Both the position numbers and the translations under genes were made by a program. The notes beneath the pieces are model-generated. The model worked only from the letters and a program-made list of their open reading frames with translations, was not told the DNA's origin and did no database searches. A stretch of DNA of 64,000 bases from assembly GCF_000332275.1 (NCBI RefSeq), contig NZ_CM001776.1:868001-932000 (forward strand). Reading direction: 5' to 3'. The stretch is from Synechococcus sp. PCC 7336. GTDB lineage: Bacteria; Cyanobacteriota; Cyanobacteriia; Thermostichales; PCC-7336. Position 1 is the first letter of the stretch. Each line of letters begins with the position of its first letter. This document shows positions 46,381 through 55,870 of this stretch, one piece after another.

Positions 46381-47703
46381 TTAGGATGCAGCCTCGGCAG
46401 AGTTCTCAGCCTCTGCTTCAGACAGTTGGGTGATGGGTGTGTTGTTACGCAGTTTGAGAATGCCGCTGGTGACAATGCGATCGCCTGGGTTTAAGCCATC
46501 TTTAACGTGATAGCTTTGTCCCTGAATGGCTCCTAGTTGGATGGGAGTTTGTACTGCAATCACTTCGTCGGCGTTCTCGACAGGCTCCGCTTCGCCAGAC
46601 TCGACCCCTGCAGGTGACGCGACAAACACAAAACTCTGACCGCCAATGCGCGAAATAGCTGAAGTCGGGACCAACAGCCCCGGCGACTCGCTCCAAATGA
46701 CGCGAGCGCGGACAAATTGGCTATTGCGCAACCTGCCGTCCAAATTTTCGTAAATGGCCTTCACCAAGATGGACTGGGTTTCATTGTCCACCCTTGGGTC
46801 GATAAAGGAAATTTCGCTGGTTCCAATGGTCTCGTCGGTCTCGCTCAAAAAATCCACCGGCAACCCCGAAGCAATTTGCGGTGCGCGTTCGAGTGGAATG
46901 CGAATTTCCACTTCCAGTGCCCGATCCTGCGTCAGTGTAGTCAGCACTGTACTGGTCTGGACAAAATCGCCCACTTTGACCGGAACTTCACCGATGGTGC
47001 CGCTAAAAGGAGCGCGAATCGTAAAAAATTCGAGCTGAGAGGCACTCGCTTGGGCCGAAGCTTCTGCTTCTTCTGCCTGGGCCCGCATCTCGGCGATCGC
47101 CACTTGCGATTCCCGCACGGCTTCTACCTGAGCAGCCACATCTGCTTCCGCCTGACGAATGTTGCGACTCGCCTCGTCCAGAGCTTGCTGCGAAACCACT
47201 CCTTCTGTTTGCAAAAAAGTATTGCGCTCGAATTCGACCTGGCGCAGCTCGACCTCGGCCTCAGCACTACGTTGTTGGGCCAGGGCGCGTTCCAGTGCTG
47301 CTTCCTGGCGACGCATCGCCTGCTCTCTGGCAACTACGGTAGACCGTGCAGCATCGAGTTCGGCCCGAGAGACACCAGCATCGATTTGCATGAGTGGGTC
47401 TCTTGCTGAGACCTCATCCCCCAAGCGAACGTAGACGGCGCTGAGATTGCCCGACACGCGCGGGCTAATGGTGGCAAATTCCTCAGACACGATGTTGGCG
47501 AGATACACTGTGCTATCTCGCACAAGGGCTTCTCGCACTGGCTCAATGTCCACCGGCACCGCCCGATCGGCCTGCGGACCACTACCGCCACCGCCACAGG
47601 CCGCCAGTACGACTAGGGCAGCGATCGGCATTAAGGCGCGGCCAAATTGGCCTGGAAACAGGGTTGGCTGGCTGGAGTGCGCGTTACCTTTCGTACCAAT
47701 CAC
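46381..47703 (-). CDS. RND efflux periplasmic adaptor lipoprotein, second copy
   Basis: A 440-aa HlyD/AcrA-like adaptor. The lipoprotein signal ends VVLAAC. The coiled-coil hairpin is long and Ala/Glu/Arg-rich (VVAREQAMRRQEAALERALA onwards), between lipoyl halves. The later barrel part contains FSGTIGEVPVKVGDFV. It is convergent with the RND gene at 41940-45260, with the two genes in between, so it could serve that pump as a separately transcribed partner. Confidence 0.92.
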   Translation of the reverse strand: MIGTKGNAHSSQPTLFPGQFGRALMPIAALVVLAACGGGGSGPQADRAVPVDIEPVREALVRDSTVYLANIVSEEFATISPRVSGNLSAVYVRLGDEVSARDPLMQIDAGVSRAELDAARSTVVAREQAMRRQEAALERALAQQRSAEAEVELRQVEFERNTFLQTEGVVSQQALDEASRNIRQAEADVAAQVEAVRESQVAIAEMRAQAEEAEASAQASASQLEFFTIRAPFSGTIGEVPVKVGDFVQTSTVLTTLTQDRALEVEIRIPLERAPQIASGLPVDFLSETDETIGTSEISFIDPRVDNETQSILVKAIYENLDGRLRNSQFVRARVIWSESPGLLVPTSAISRIGGQSFVFVASPAGVESGEAEPVENADEVIAVQTPIQLGAIQGQSYHVKDGLNPGDRIVTSGILKLRNNTPITQLSEAEAENSAEAAS

Positions 47704-47938
47704 TTTAAGTTTTCTCGCGGCGAGCCTTCTCGATAATTATAGATAGAGAAATTGTTTGCAGCGGCTAACCAGCTGGTTTTGAAGGTGACTGGCTGTCAAG
47801 TGTCGACTTGCATTGAGAGGAAATCCTGAGGGTATGGAGAAGACAGACATAGCTGATAAAGCTGATAGAATTTTGCGAGGTGTTCGAGATCGCGGCATTC
47901 ATACAACGATTCATACAACGATTTCAAAGGAAGTTGTG

Positions 47939-49594
47939 ATGCGAGGAATCCAAAGATACACTGCCAACTGGTTTCTCTCTCTAGGGGTTCTCGGTTGCGT
48001 GCTACTCTCGACCTCACTCATCAGTTTTCCGGCACAGTCAGCTGAGGAAATCAGCATTAGATATCGTGTCGCGCAGCGATCGATCTCGGTAGAAGATTTA
48101 GACACCTTCGTCACAACCGGCGAGATTCCCCGCAGTTTGCAGTGGTATGCCAACCGCCTGACTGAAGAAGAGCAAGCTATTCTGCGTACCGTATTGCAGC
48201 GACCTCTTGCAGTTGAGCCCAATGTCATCACAACTTTTGTCAGAGATCCCGCTGGAGAATCTTTGTTGCGACGCCTGCTGGTGATGTTTTGGGGCGGGCT
48301 AGACGATGAAGCCCTGTTTAAAGCTCTACGAGCTTCATTGGTTTTGGCCGCTACTGATGACACGGGGCTAACCATTATGAACTTCATCCAAAAATATCCC
48401 CTGAGTCAGGTGCGGATCGATTTAAACGTCGCGTTGGAAGCGGCTGAAGACCTCAAGAAAATCATTATTGACAGCGACAACATCTTTGCTGCAATTCAGC
48501 AGAAGGCGATCGCTCCATCCCCAGACCAGTTACCGCCGAACTTCACTGCCCCCGGAGATCCCGGAACGCTGACCTGGGAAAAGAGGGAGATTGCGTTTAA
48601 TAATCCCAAACGGGGCTTCCAAGAATTAGTGACTGCTGATGTCTACTTGCCGCAGGGCCTCGATGTGCCTGCGCCACTCATTGTTATCTCCCACGGCGTT
48701 GCCTCCAGCCGTGCCACCTTTGCCTATCTGGCAGAACACCTCGCCTCCCATGGCTTTGCAGTTGCGGCGATCGAACATCCCGATACAGACGCACTTCGAT
48801 TCCAACAATATATCAATGGTTTCGCCGAGCAACCCAATCCCAAACTCTTTGTACAACGACCCAACGACATCACGGCTCTGCTAGACGATCTCGAGCAAAA
48901 GATTGCTGAGCTCCCCACTTGGCAGGGGAGATTGCGTACCGATCGCGTGGGAATTTTCGGCCAATCTTTGGGCGGGTATACCGTTTTGGCTGCTGGCGGG
49001 GCCCAACTCGATTTCGATTACCTAATGCAAAGTTGCCAAGACGCTGAAAAAGAAATTCTGCCGTTCAATTTGTCACTTTTATTGCAATGTCAACTGCAGG
49101 AATTGCCCCAGTCAGATGGCAACTTGCGCGACGATCGCGTCGCCGCTGTTTTAGCTGTCAACCCAGTCAGTAGCTCGCTCTTCGGCCCTCGCGGCATGAG
49201 TCAGCTGCAGGTACCCATCATGATGGTGGCAAGTTCCCATGACTTCGTGACGCCCGCAGTTGACGAGCAAATCGTTCCTTTCACTTGGTTGGAGACCGAA
49301 GAACGATACTTGGTTTTTATCGAAAATGGGACCCACTTTACCTTTTTAACAGGCAGTGAAGATGCCATTGTCGAACTTCCCAAGCAACTGATCGGTCCCG
49401 ATCCGGAACTGGCCCAACCTACAATGCAATGGATGGCGACAACCTTTTTCGAAACGTATATCAACGGGTCGAGCGAACACGAGTCTTTTCTCGCGGAACT
49501 CTTGTTGCCGTCAAGCAGCGGGGATTTTGAGTATGCATTAACACGATCGTTTACTCAAGCCGATCTAGACGCAGCTGTGAGGCTGTCTGAGTAA
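47939..49594 (+). CDS. exported alpha/beta hydrolase with DUF1400 domain
   Basis: This 551-aa precursor has a signal peptide (WFLSLGVLGCVLLSTSL, cleavage near QSA). The N-terminal DUF1400 domain lies at about residues 35-180. An alpha/beta-hydrolase (dienelactone-hydrolase-like) domain follows, with the nucleophile in FGQSLGGYTVL and the oxyanion-side ISHGVASSRATF. The acid and His are probably in VASSHDFVTP and ENGTHFTF. ATG 47939 has AAAGGAAG upstream. A 12-bp motif, ATTCATACAACG, is repeated in tandem just before it (about 47898-47921). The substrate is unknown. Confidence 0.85.
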   Translation: MRGIQRYTANWFLSLGVLGCVLLSTSLISFPAQSAEEISIRYRVAQRSISVEDLDTFVTTGEIPRSLQWYANRLTEEEQAILRTVLQRPLAVEPNVITTFVRDPAGESLLRRLLVMFWGGLDDEALFKALRASLVLAATDDTGLTIMNFIQKYPLSQVRIDLNVALEAAEDLKKIIIDSDNIFAAIQQKAIAPSPDQLPPNFTAPGDPGTLTWEKREIAFNNPKRGFQELVTADVYLPQGLDVPAPLIVISHGVASSRATFAYLAEHLASHGFAVAAIEHPDTDALRFQQYINGFAEQPNPKLFVQRPNDITALLDDLEQKIAELPTWQGRLRTDRVGIFGQSLGGYTVLAAGGAQLDFDYLMQSCQDAEKEILPFNLSLLLQCQLQELPQSDGNLRDDRVAAVLAVNPVSSSLFGPRGMSQLQVPIMMVASSHDFVTPAVDEQIVPFTWLETEERYLVFIENGTHFTFLTGSEDAIVELPKQLIGPDPELAQPTMQWMATTFFETYINGSSEHESFLAELLLPSSSGDFEYALTRSFTQADLDAAVRLSE

Positions 49595-49640
49595 ATATGC
49601 ATATTTAACGAAATACATTTAGGACAACGGAGATACCAAA

Positions 49641-50399
49641 ATGGCGCAGCAAAAAGGGTTCGGAGTCGCGATCGCCCTCGCAGGATTTTTTGCAGGGGCG
49701 ATCGCCCCTTTACCAGTCCTAGCCCAAGAGAGTAGTGCAACCGAGTCCAGCGAATTATCGGCAGATATTGCTGTCCGAGCACAAGTTCTGGAGGAGAGAG
49801 CAGAAGAGTTTATCGACGCTCTCAATCAGGGCAATTTTGCCCGCGTGCGGGGGTTCATTGCTGAGTCGCTGAGGGAACAATTTACGGAAGCAACCATCGA
49901 GCAGGAATGGCAGGAGATTTTGGAGACAGCGGGGCCGTTTGCTCGGCGGGGTCAGTCTCGATACGAATGGGCTGTCAACACCGATTTTGTCGCGATTGAG
50001 TTGGAATTTGAACATGCGGCTGGCGATTTATTAATGGTGTTCGATCGCCAGCAACAGATTGTGGGCTTAGATTTCCCGCCGTTACGCACCCAGACGGCGA
50101 TGGAGATCGCCGAGCAGATGGTCGATGCACTCGCTGCCAGCGAGTTTGTCGAGGCCCGTCGAGACCTACACCCGGTGCTAAAGGGGGAATTGCTGCCGGA
50201 AGATCTGCAGGAAAAATGGGATCGCCTGCAGGCGATCGTCGGTCCGTTCCAGCAACGACTGTCTTCAGAAGTACGACAAACATCTGAACTCGACATCGTA
50301 TTCGTCACATTGGAGTTTGAGAATGTGACTGAGAATTTGCTGATCTTTGTCAATCGGGAGCGACAGATTGTCGGCGTGGATTTTCCCCGACAGATATAG
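49641..50399 (+). CDS. secreted protein with two DUF3887 domains
   Basis: This 252-aa precursor has a signal peptide ending LPVLAQ. Two homologous halves follow: AEEFIDALNQGNFARVRGFI ... LLMVFDRQQQIVGLDFPP and AEQMVDALAASEFVEARRDL ... LLIFVNRERQIVGVDFPR. Each ends in the IVG-DFP motif of DUF3887. The role of this domain is unknown. The stop lies 3 bp from the truncated end of a MerR-type gene on the other strand. Confidence 0.8.
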   Translation: MAQQKGFGVAIALAGFFAGAIAPLPVLAQESSATESSELSADIAVRAQVLEERAEEFIDALNQGNFARVRGFIAESLREQFTEATIEQEWQEILETAGPFARRGQSRYEWAVNTDFVAIELEFEHAAGDLLMVFDRQQQIVGLDFPPLRTQTAMEIAEQMVDALAASEFVEARRDLHPVLKGELLPEDLQEKWDRLQAIVGPFQQRLSSEVRQTSELDIVFVTLEFENVTENLLIFVNRERQIVGVDFPRQI

Positions 50400-50401
50400 G
50401 G

Positions 50402-50530
50402 GTAGCGTCGATGGCCGTTGGCCAGCCGACTGATGGGCGCAATCAGATTGCAGCGCTCGTAATAGCGCAGTGTGTGAACGCTCAGTCCGGCTGCCTCCGC
50501 AACTTGCTGAATGGTGAGTTCCTCTGCCAT
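50402..50530 (-). pseudogene. truncated MerR-family regulator (N-terminal HTH only)
   Basis: From ATG 50530 the frame reads LTIQQVAEAAGLSVHTLRYY then ERCNLIAPISRLANGHRRYP, the HTH and wing of MerR regulators. The family match ends there. Beyond 50402 the frame continues open for 140 more codons, but only as the antisense of the DUF3887 gene. The effector and dimerisation parts are missing. The MerR-type promoter upstream is intact, so a short or chimaeric product might still be made. Confidence 0.75.
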
Positions 50531-50536
50531 ATCCCT

Positions 50537-50567
50537 AGCCTAGAAATTAGAGCGCGCTCTAAGTCAA
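50537..50567 (-). promoter_or_regulatory. MerR-type promoter/operator with 19-bp spacer
   Basis: On the minus strand, TTGACT (-35, 50562-50567) and TAGGCT (-10, 50537-50542) are 19 bp apart and hold a perfect 16-bp dyad, TTAGAGCGCGCTCTAA (50547-50562). Over-long spacers with a central dyad are the hallmark of promoters controlled by MerR regulators. The start codon of the truncated regulator is only 7 nt past the -10, so its mRNA would be nearly leaderless, as expected for autoregulation. Confidence 0.75.
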
Positions 50568-50781
50568 GCACAAGTTTGCGAGCTGCCTACTTCATCAGTA
50601 GGCTGAAAGTCTGCAAACAATCTCGATGCGAAAGAGCAGGGGCAATCCATGACGAGCAAGGAAGACGCGATCGCCCAGAAATAAGAGATGCCCTTTGCTT
50701 AGCGCGATCGCAGACTCTAGCAGCTATGGGCGCTAGTCTGGTACAGATCGCTATTTGGCACCATTGCCCGTAGGAGACTTC

Positions 50782-52431
50782 GTGCTATCTCGCTTTGCCC
50801 GCATCACTTCCCGTCAAAGGGAAATCGTCGAGGTCGTGCTTCGCAACGGCTGGGGTTACATGCGACAGTTGCTCACCGGTCGCAAGGCCGGAGAACCCGT
50901 TCTGCCTCCTCCAGCGGTGTTACGCAATATTTTGGTAGAGCTGGGGCCAGTTTACGTCAAGCTGGGCCAACTGCTCAGCACCCGTCCCGACCTCTTGCCC
51001 GCCGCCTACATCGATGCTCTTTCCGACCTACAGGCCAACGTTCCACCGGTAGCGTGGGTGCAGGTGGAAATGCTGCTCGAAGAGCAATTTGCCGATCGCG
51101 AGCTAGAGGAGATCTTTACCGCGATCGACCGCGAGCCCGTCGCGGCAGGCTCGATTGCCCAAATTCACCGCGCCACGCTTGCCAGAGGTCGAGAAGTGGC
51201 GGTTAAAATTCAGCGCCCCGACCTCGATCGGCTCGTTGCGCGAGATATTGAGCTGATTAAATTGGCGGCTGACTTGGTTGCCTCGACCGAATTCGGTCGT
51301 ACCTACGACATCGTCGAATTAGCGAATGAATTCGCCGAGTCTCTGCAGGCAGAACTCAACTTTACACAAGAGGCAAAACACACCGATCGACTGCGTCAAA
51401 ACTTGGCCGACAGTCGCTGGTTTGAGGGGGAAAGACTGGCGATTCCCGAAGTGATTTGGGAGGTCACCACCGACAAAGTGTTGGTGTTGGAATGGCTGGA
51501 GGGAACGTCGCTGCTGTCAGCCGAGATGTCTGGCAAACCAGAAGCAGTACAAAAAGAGCGGAAAGCGATCGCCCGTTTGCTGCTGCGGGCCTTCTTTCAG
51601 CAAATTTGCCTGGATGGTTTCTTCCATGCCGATCCCCATCCCGGCAATCTGTTTTATCTGCAGGGGGGACAGATCGCCCTACTCGATTGCGGCATGGTGG
51701 GCAACCTCGATCCCCGCACCCAAGACATTTTGGTGGAACTGCTGCTGGCCATCTCCACCCTCGATTCCCAACGCTGTGCCCGACTCATTCTCAAACTTTC
51801 CCCTCCCGAGACCCCGATTCGGTTGGTGTCTTTGCAAAACGACTTGACGCGCCTGCTCCGCCGCTATGCTGGCGTCAGTCTGGCACAGCTCAATTTCGGG
51901 CAGCTCTTTTACGAAGTGCTGGAAGCGGCGCGCAAAAATCAGATTCGCGTACCGGGGAATTTGGGACTCTGTGCGAAGGCCCTCGCCAATCTAGAAGGGG
52001 TGGGTCGATCGCTAGACCCAGAGTTTGATGTGGTGGCAGAAATTCGACCGCTGGCCACCGATCTGCTGCAAGAACAAGTGCTGGGCAATCGCCCTCTGAC
52101 AACTGCGCTGAGGGCACTGCTAGATATTCGCGCGCTCTCGCTGCAATCTCCTTATCAGTTCGGATTAATCTTAGAACGATTCGCCAATGACACATTGCAG
52201 TGGAATCTCAGCTTGAGGGAGCTCGATCCCCTGCGCAAAAGTCTCGATGACTCGGCCAACCGCCTGTCCTTCAGTATTGTGGTGGGAGCTCTGATTATTG
52301 GAGCTGCTACGATCGCGACCCCCGACCCCACCAGTCACCTGTTTTGGGTTGGCAATGCTCTGTTTATTGCGGCCAGTGTTTTAGGCGTTTGGCTCTTGGT
52401 GGAAATTATCCGTTCGGGCGGCCCGAAGTAG
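50782..52431 (+). CDS. ABC1/UbiB-type atypical kinase
   Basis: This 549-aa protein is of the ABC1/AarF/UbiB family, needed for quinone synthesis or plastoglobule-like lipid functions. Motifs are GPVYVKLGQLLSTRPDLLP, VAAGSIAQIHRATL, VAVKIQRPDL and FHADPHPGNLFYL with ALLDCGMVG. Two hydrophobic C-terminal segments suggest a membrane anchor. GTG 50782 has AGGAGA upstream; the open frame extends to 50755 with weaker support. Cyanobacteria carry several paralogues, so the precise role is open. Confidence 0.92.
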   Translation: MLSRFARITSRQREIVEVVLRNGWGYMRQLLTGRKAGEPVLPPPAVLRNILVELGPVYVKLGQLLSTRPDLLPAAYIDALSDLQANVPPVAWVQVEMLLEEQFADRELEEIFTAIDREPVAAGSIAQIHRATLARGREVAVKIQRPDLDRLVARDIELIKLAADLVASTEFGRTYDIVELANEFAESLQAELNFTQEAKHTDRLRQNLADSRWFEGERLAIPEVIWEVTTDKVLVLEWLEGTSLLSAEMSGKPEAVQKERKAIARLLLRAFFQQICLDGFFHADPHPGNLFYLQGGQIALLDCGMVGNLDPRTQDILVELLLAISTLDSQRCARLILKLSPPETPIRLVSLQNDLTRLLRRYAGVSLAQLNFGQLFYEVLEAARKNQIRVPGNLGLCAKALANLEGVGRSLDPEFDVVAEIRPLATDLLQEQVLGNRPLTTALRALLDIRALSLQSPYQFGLILERFANDTLQWNLSLRELDPLRKSLDDSANRLSFSIVVGALIIGAATIATPDPTSHLFWVGNALFIAASVLGVWLLVEIIRSGGPK

Positions 52432-52483
52432 AGGTGAAGGCGATCGTAACCGGATAAAACAGGGATAGATAGCAAACGATCTC

Positions 52484-54601
52484 ATGCACAGACTGCTCCC
52501 CCCCTTTGCCCGCCTCAACATTTTTAGACTCTTGCCGCCCACGCGCCTGCGCCGGCAGCTCGCTATCATCGGCGGGTTAACCTTCGGCATTGCGGGAGTC
52601 TGGTTGATTCAGCAGTTGGGAGACGAGGGCCTCCTGCGGTTGCGCGTGTCTCCTGCCGTTGCCAGAGCAGTCCGATCGTTTCGCTCTGCCAATCCGCTGC
52701 CCAACATGGAACTGGGGGTACAAACCCTCTTCACCCGCATGCGGGGGTACACCCCTCCCCCTAACTCCATCGTCATCCTCAGTATTGATAACGCTTCGAT
52801 GGAACCAGTCATTTTTGAGGAGGATATTGCAGAAAATCCTCTACTGGCAGAGATCGGAGTCTGGCCCTGGCCCCGCAGCGTCCACGCTCAAGCGTTGGAG
52901 TTACTGATGGAGGCGGGTGCAAGAGTGGTTGTGTTCGACATCTTATTTAGTCTCCCCAGTACCGATACAGAAGCCGATCTTGCTTTTGCCCGAGCCTTAT
53001 CTAAGTACAGCGATCGCGTCGTTCTGTCAGCTCAATGTGAAAATCGCTTGGACAGGGGACAACTGCTGCTGCAACAAACTGTGATGCCCCATTTCTGGCA
53101 AGACAATCCCGATCTTGCCGTCGGATTTATCAACGTGAAGAAAGAATCGGACACCGCTGTTTACGAACTGGCTAGAATTCATCCCTACAACTGTCCTTTG
53201 CTCGGTCGCTCCTCTCGACTCCCCTCTCTCTCCGAAGCAGCAGCGATCGCGAGTGGTTTGGACGCTATCCCCAACCGAGGAGAGTGGATTTATTATTACG
53301 GCCAGCCCAATACCTTTCCGATCTATTCCTATCTAGATCTGCTCGTCCCCGAAGTGCGTCGGAAAAATTTGCAAGACGGTGCCATCTTTCGCGACAAAAT
53401 CGTCATTGTAGGGGCAACTGCCGACATTTTGCAAGACCATCACCTCACCCCCTGGGACTCCATGTCCGGTCCCGAAATTCAAGCCAATAATCTGGCTACT
53501 TTGCTCGAAGATCGGGGTTTGCGAGTCCTGCCCAAGTCATGGCAATTTCTTGTGTTGATTGGGCTTGGGTGTGGGGGCGGTTGGTTGGTGACCCGCTGGA
53601 CCACTACCACCAAGATTGTGCTGTCGACGGCAGGGGTGGTAACGCTTTGGGGAGGGATCGCTTACCTCCTCTTTCTAGCGGGGTGGGTGGTGCCCGTGAC
53701 GGTCTGGGCGGGGGCAATCGTGTCGGGCATTGGCCTATTCGATGGTGTGAATTGCGCGATCGCCGAGCGCACCAACCGCCTGCGCCTGCGCCGCACCCTC
53801 GAACGCTATGTATCTGCCCCGATCGCCGCCGAGATCGTCAGCCAAAAGGACGACTTTCAGCAGATGCTCAAAGGCCGCAACCTCAATGTTGCGGTCCTGT
53901 TTTCCGATATTCGCGGGTTTACCACCATCTCCAACCAACTGCCGCCCGACCTATTGGTTCCGCAACTGAATCGCTATTTGGGCACGATGGTGGAGGCCAT
54001 CACCCAGCAACAGGGTTGCGTCGATAAATTTATCGGCGATGCCGTCATGGCCGAATTTGGCTTCCCCATCAGCGTTGGCCCCCAGCAGGATGCCCTCAAT
54101 GCCATCAAAGCTGCCCTCGCCATGCGCAAAGCATTGGAGCAATTGCGTCAGGAGTGGCAGCAGCAAGGCAAGCCGCTCATGTTTAACGGCATTGGGATTA
54201 ACTTTGGCGAGGTGGTGGCAGGCAATATTGGTTCGCCGCAGCGGCTGGAATATACGGCGATTGGAGATGCCGTGAATGTGGCCAGCCGAGTGGAGTCCCT
54301 GACCAAAACCCTCGGGACCGATTTACTCGTAACTGAATCAGTTTACGAGCTGGTGAAGGAGGCGATCGAGGTGCGATCGCGCGGTCGCCACCAACTGCGG
54401 GGGCGCAGCTCCGAGACAGAACTGTATGAAGTGATTTGCCTCAAAGGAGGGAGCCGAGACCTGTACGATCGCGTGCAAACAGACTTTGCTAACTATCGCG
54501 AGCAACGGCAATCTCCTGCAGAGCTGCACACCTCTCAGTTGGACGATCCCAGTCCTTCAGGAGCGGATGCGAGTATTGATGTAACGGTTGAGAATGTCTG
54601 A
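52484..54601 (+). CDS. adenylate/guanylate cyclase with CHASE2 sensor
   Basis: This 705-aa receptor cyclase has one N-terminal span (LAIIGGLTFGIAGVWLI). An extracytoplasmic CHASE2 domain is at about 80-330 (NSIVILSIDNASMEPV, GVWPWPRSVHAQALELLMEA). Three closely spaced spans follow, about 345-410. The class III cyclase domain has VLFSDIRGFTTIS, KFIGDAVMAEFG and ARVESL-like signature residues. It makes a cyclic nucleotide (cAMP more likely than cGMP). The ligand is unknown. Confidence 0.92.
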   Translation: MHRLLPPFARLNIFRLLPPTRLRRQLAIIGGLTFGIAGVWLIQQLGDEGLLRLRVSPAVARAVRSFRSANPLPNMELGVQTLFTRMRGYTPPPNSIVILSIDNASMEPVIFEEDIAENPLLAEIGVWPWPRSVHAQALELLMEAGARVVVFDILFSLPSTDTEADLAFARALSKYSDRVVLSAQCENRLDRGQLLLQQTVMPHFWQDNPDLAVGFINVKKESDTAVYELARIHPYNCPLLGRSSRLPSLSEAAAIASGLDAIPNRGEWIYYYGQPNTFPIYSYLDLLVPEVRRKNLQDGAIFRDKIVIVGATADILQDHHLTPWDSMSGPEIQANNLATLLEDRGLRVLPKSWQFLVLIGLGCGGGWLVTRWTTTTKIVLSTAGVVTLWGGIAYLLFLAGWVVPVTVWAGAIVSGIGLFDGVNCAIAERTNRLRLRRTLERYVSAPIAAEIVSQKDDFQQMLKGRNLNVAVLFSDIRGFTTISNQLPPDLLVPQLNRYLGTMVEAITQQQGCVDKFIGDAVMAEFGFPISVGPQQDALNAIKAALAMRKALEQLRQEWQQQGKPLMFNGIGINFGEVVAGNIGSPQRLEYTAIGDAVNVASRVESLTKTLGTDLLVTESVYELVKEAIEVRSRGRHQLRGRSSETELYEVICLKGGSRDLYDRVQTDFANYREQRQSPAELHTSQLDDPSPSGADASIDVTVENV

Positions 54602-54708
54602 AATGTTAGCTCGAACACCCGAATTGCTCGAAGGCGATCGCGGCAAGATATCCACCCCACTGCCCTGCAGGTATGGAATAGTAAGAGGGAACCTTTGGAG
54701 CTGCCGTC

Positions 54709-55341
54709 GTGGGTTTGCCAGACTTTCAAATTTGCGATAACGATATTTCGACAGACATTCTGGAGTCCTACTCGACCGAGCCTGTCTTAGCCATAGACAC
54801 CGAAACAATGGGATTGTTACCTCAACGCGATCGCCTCTGTACCGTGCAACTTTGCGACAGCAGCGAGCACATCGTCGTCGTTCGCCTCGAGCGAGGCACG
54901 TCCTCCGCCCCCAATTTAAAAATGTTAATGGAAGCCGAGTCGGTGGAAAAGATCTTCCACTTTGCCCGCTTCGACGTCACTGCCCTGAAATACCATCTCG
55001 GCATCCAAACCCAACCCCTCTTCTGCACTAAAATTGCCAGCAAACTCGCTCGCACCTACACCGATCGCCACGGCCTCAAAGATTTAGTGAAAGAGCTGTT
55101 AGGCGCCGAACTCGACAAAACCTCGCAATCCTCCGATTGGGGAGCCGTCTACGAACTCACCGAAGCGCAACTCCAGTACGCCGCCAACGACGTTCGCTAC
55201 CTCATTCCCGCTCGCGATCGCCTGATCCGCATGCTCGAACGAGAAGAACGCTGGGACGTAGCCCAACGCTGCTTCGAACACATTCCCACCCGCGTCGATT
55301 TAGACATTCTGGGATATGGCAATATCTTCAACCACCATTAG
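54709..55341 (+). CDS. 3'-5' exonuclease, RNase D type
   Basis: This 210-aa DEDDy exonuclease has exo I LAIDTETMGL, exo II in FHFARFDVTAL and exo III in YAANDVRYL. It lacks the HRDC domain of full RNase D, so it is the short form common in cyanobacteria. GTG 54709 is used. It probably trims structured RNAs such as tRNA precursors. It ends at a hairpin shared with the convergent gene. Confidence 0.88.
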   Translation: MGLPDFQICDNDISTDILESYSTEPVLAIDTETMGLLPQRDRLCTVQLCDSSEHIVVVRLERGTSSAPNLKMLMEAESVEKIFHFARFDVTALKYHLGIQTQPLFCTKIASKLARTYTDRHGLKDLVKELLGAELDKTSQSSDWGAVYELTEAQLQYAANDVRYLIPARDRLIRMLEREERWDVAQRCFEHIPTRVDLDILGYGNIFNHH

Positions 55342-55368
55342 TCAATCATTTCGGCAGGCGCAACAAAG

Positions 55369-55396
55369 GGCGATCGCTGTATTGCTTGCGATCGCC
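55369..55396. terminator. bidirectional hairpin made of two HIP1 sites
   Basis: GGCGATCGC (55369-55377) pairs with GCGATCGCC (55388-55396), 9 bp with a 10-nt loop. It lies in the 64-bp gap between convergent genes, so it may end transcripts from both strands. As at 45267, HIP1 octamers make the stem. Confidence 0.5.
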
Positions 55397-55405
55397 TCCG
55401 AACCC

Positions 55406-55744
55406 TTATTCTTCTCGCAAGAAATACACACTCATCAACGAGGCATTGACCGCTAGAGCAAAAAAGGCAATGCCCGACACGAATTGCCAGCCCGCCGAGT
55501 AACCCGCGAGCCTGCTCTCGATCTCGATCGGCTGGGAAGATCCTTCTATGGCGCTACCGCCACGTTCAACTGAGATCGGAGTCAATTCTGACCCACCCAT
55601 AGCAGGGCGAAAATCGCGGATCGTAGAGGTAGCGACTTCATTGTCTGCAACAGCAACTGACGAGGCCGTAGAAGGGGCGAGCGTACCAAAACCCGCTAAC
55701 GCTAGCGCTCCAGCGGCGAGCCAAACCTTTGCTCTGTGCAACAT
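55406..55744 (-). CDS. small exported membrane protein of unknown function
   Basis: This 112-aa protein has an N-terminal signal segment (VWLAAGALALAGFGTLA), a Ser-rich middle and one C-terminal span (FVSGIAFFALAVNASLM) followed by a short charged end. No family is recognised. The length and design suggest a thylakoid or plasma-membrane protein. Confidence 0.6.
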   Translation of the reverse strand: MLHRAKVWLAAGALALAGFGTLAPSTASSVAVADNEVATSTIRDFRPAMGGSELTPISVERGGSAIEGSSQPIEIESRLAGYSAGWQFVSGIAFFALAVNASLMSVYFLREE

Positions 55745-55870
55745 GACTGGGTCTCCTGGCTAAATGCATTCATAGTTTTTCTCGTAAAGACATTGACCCC
55801 AAATGTTGGCAGCTAAACCAACGGCTTCTTATTAAGAAGTATTCTCATCTGAGAATAACACAGGCAGTTG

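Noticed and set aside
49952-50530. A 192-codon minus-strand frame beginning with a MerR HTH
   Set aside because: Only the first 43 or so codons match MerR proteins; the rest is the antisense of the DUF3887 gene. I annotate the matching part as a truncated gene.
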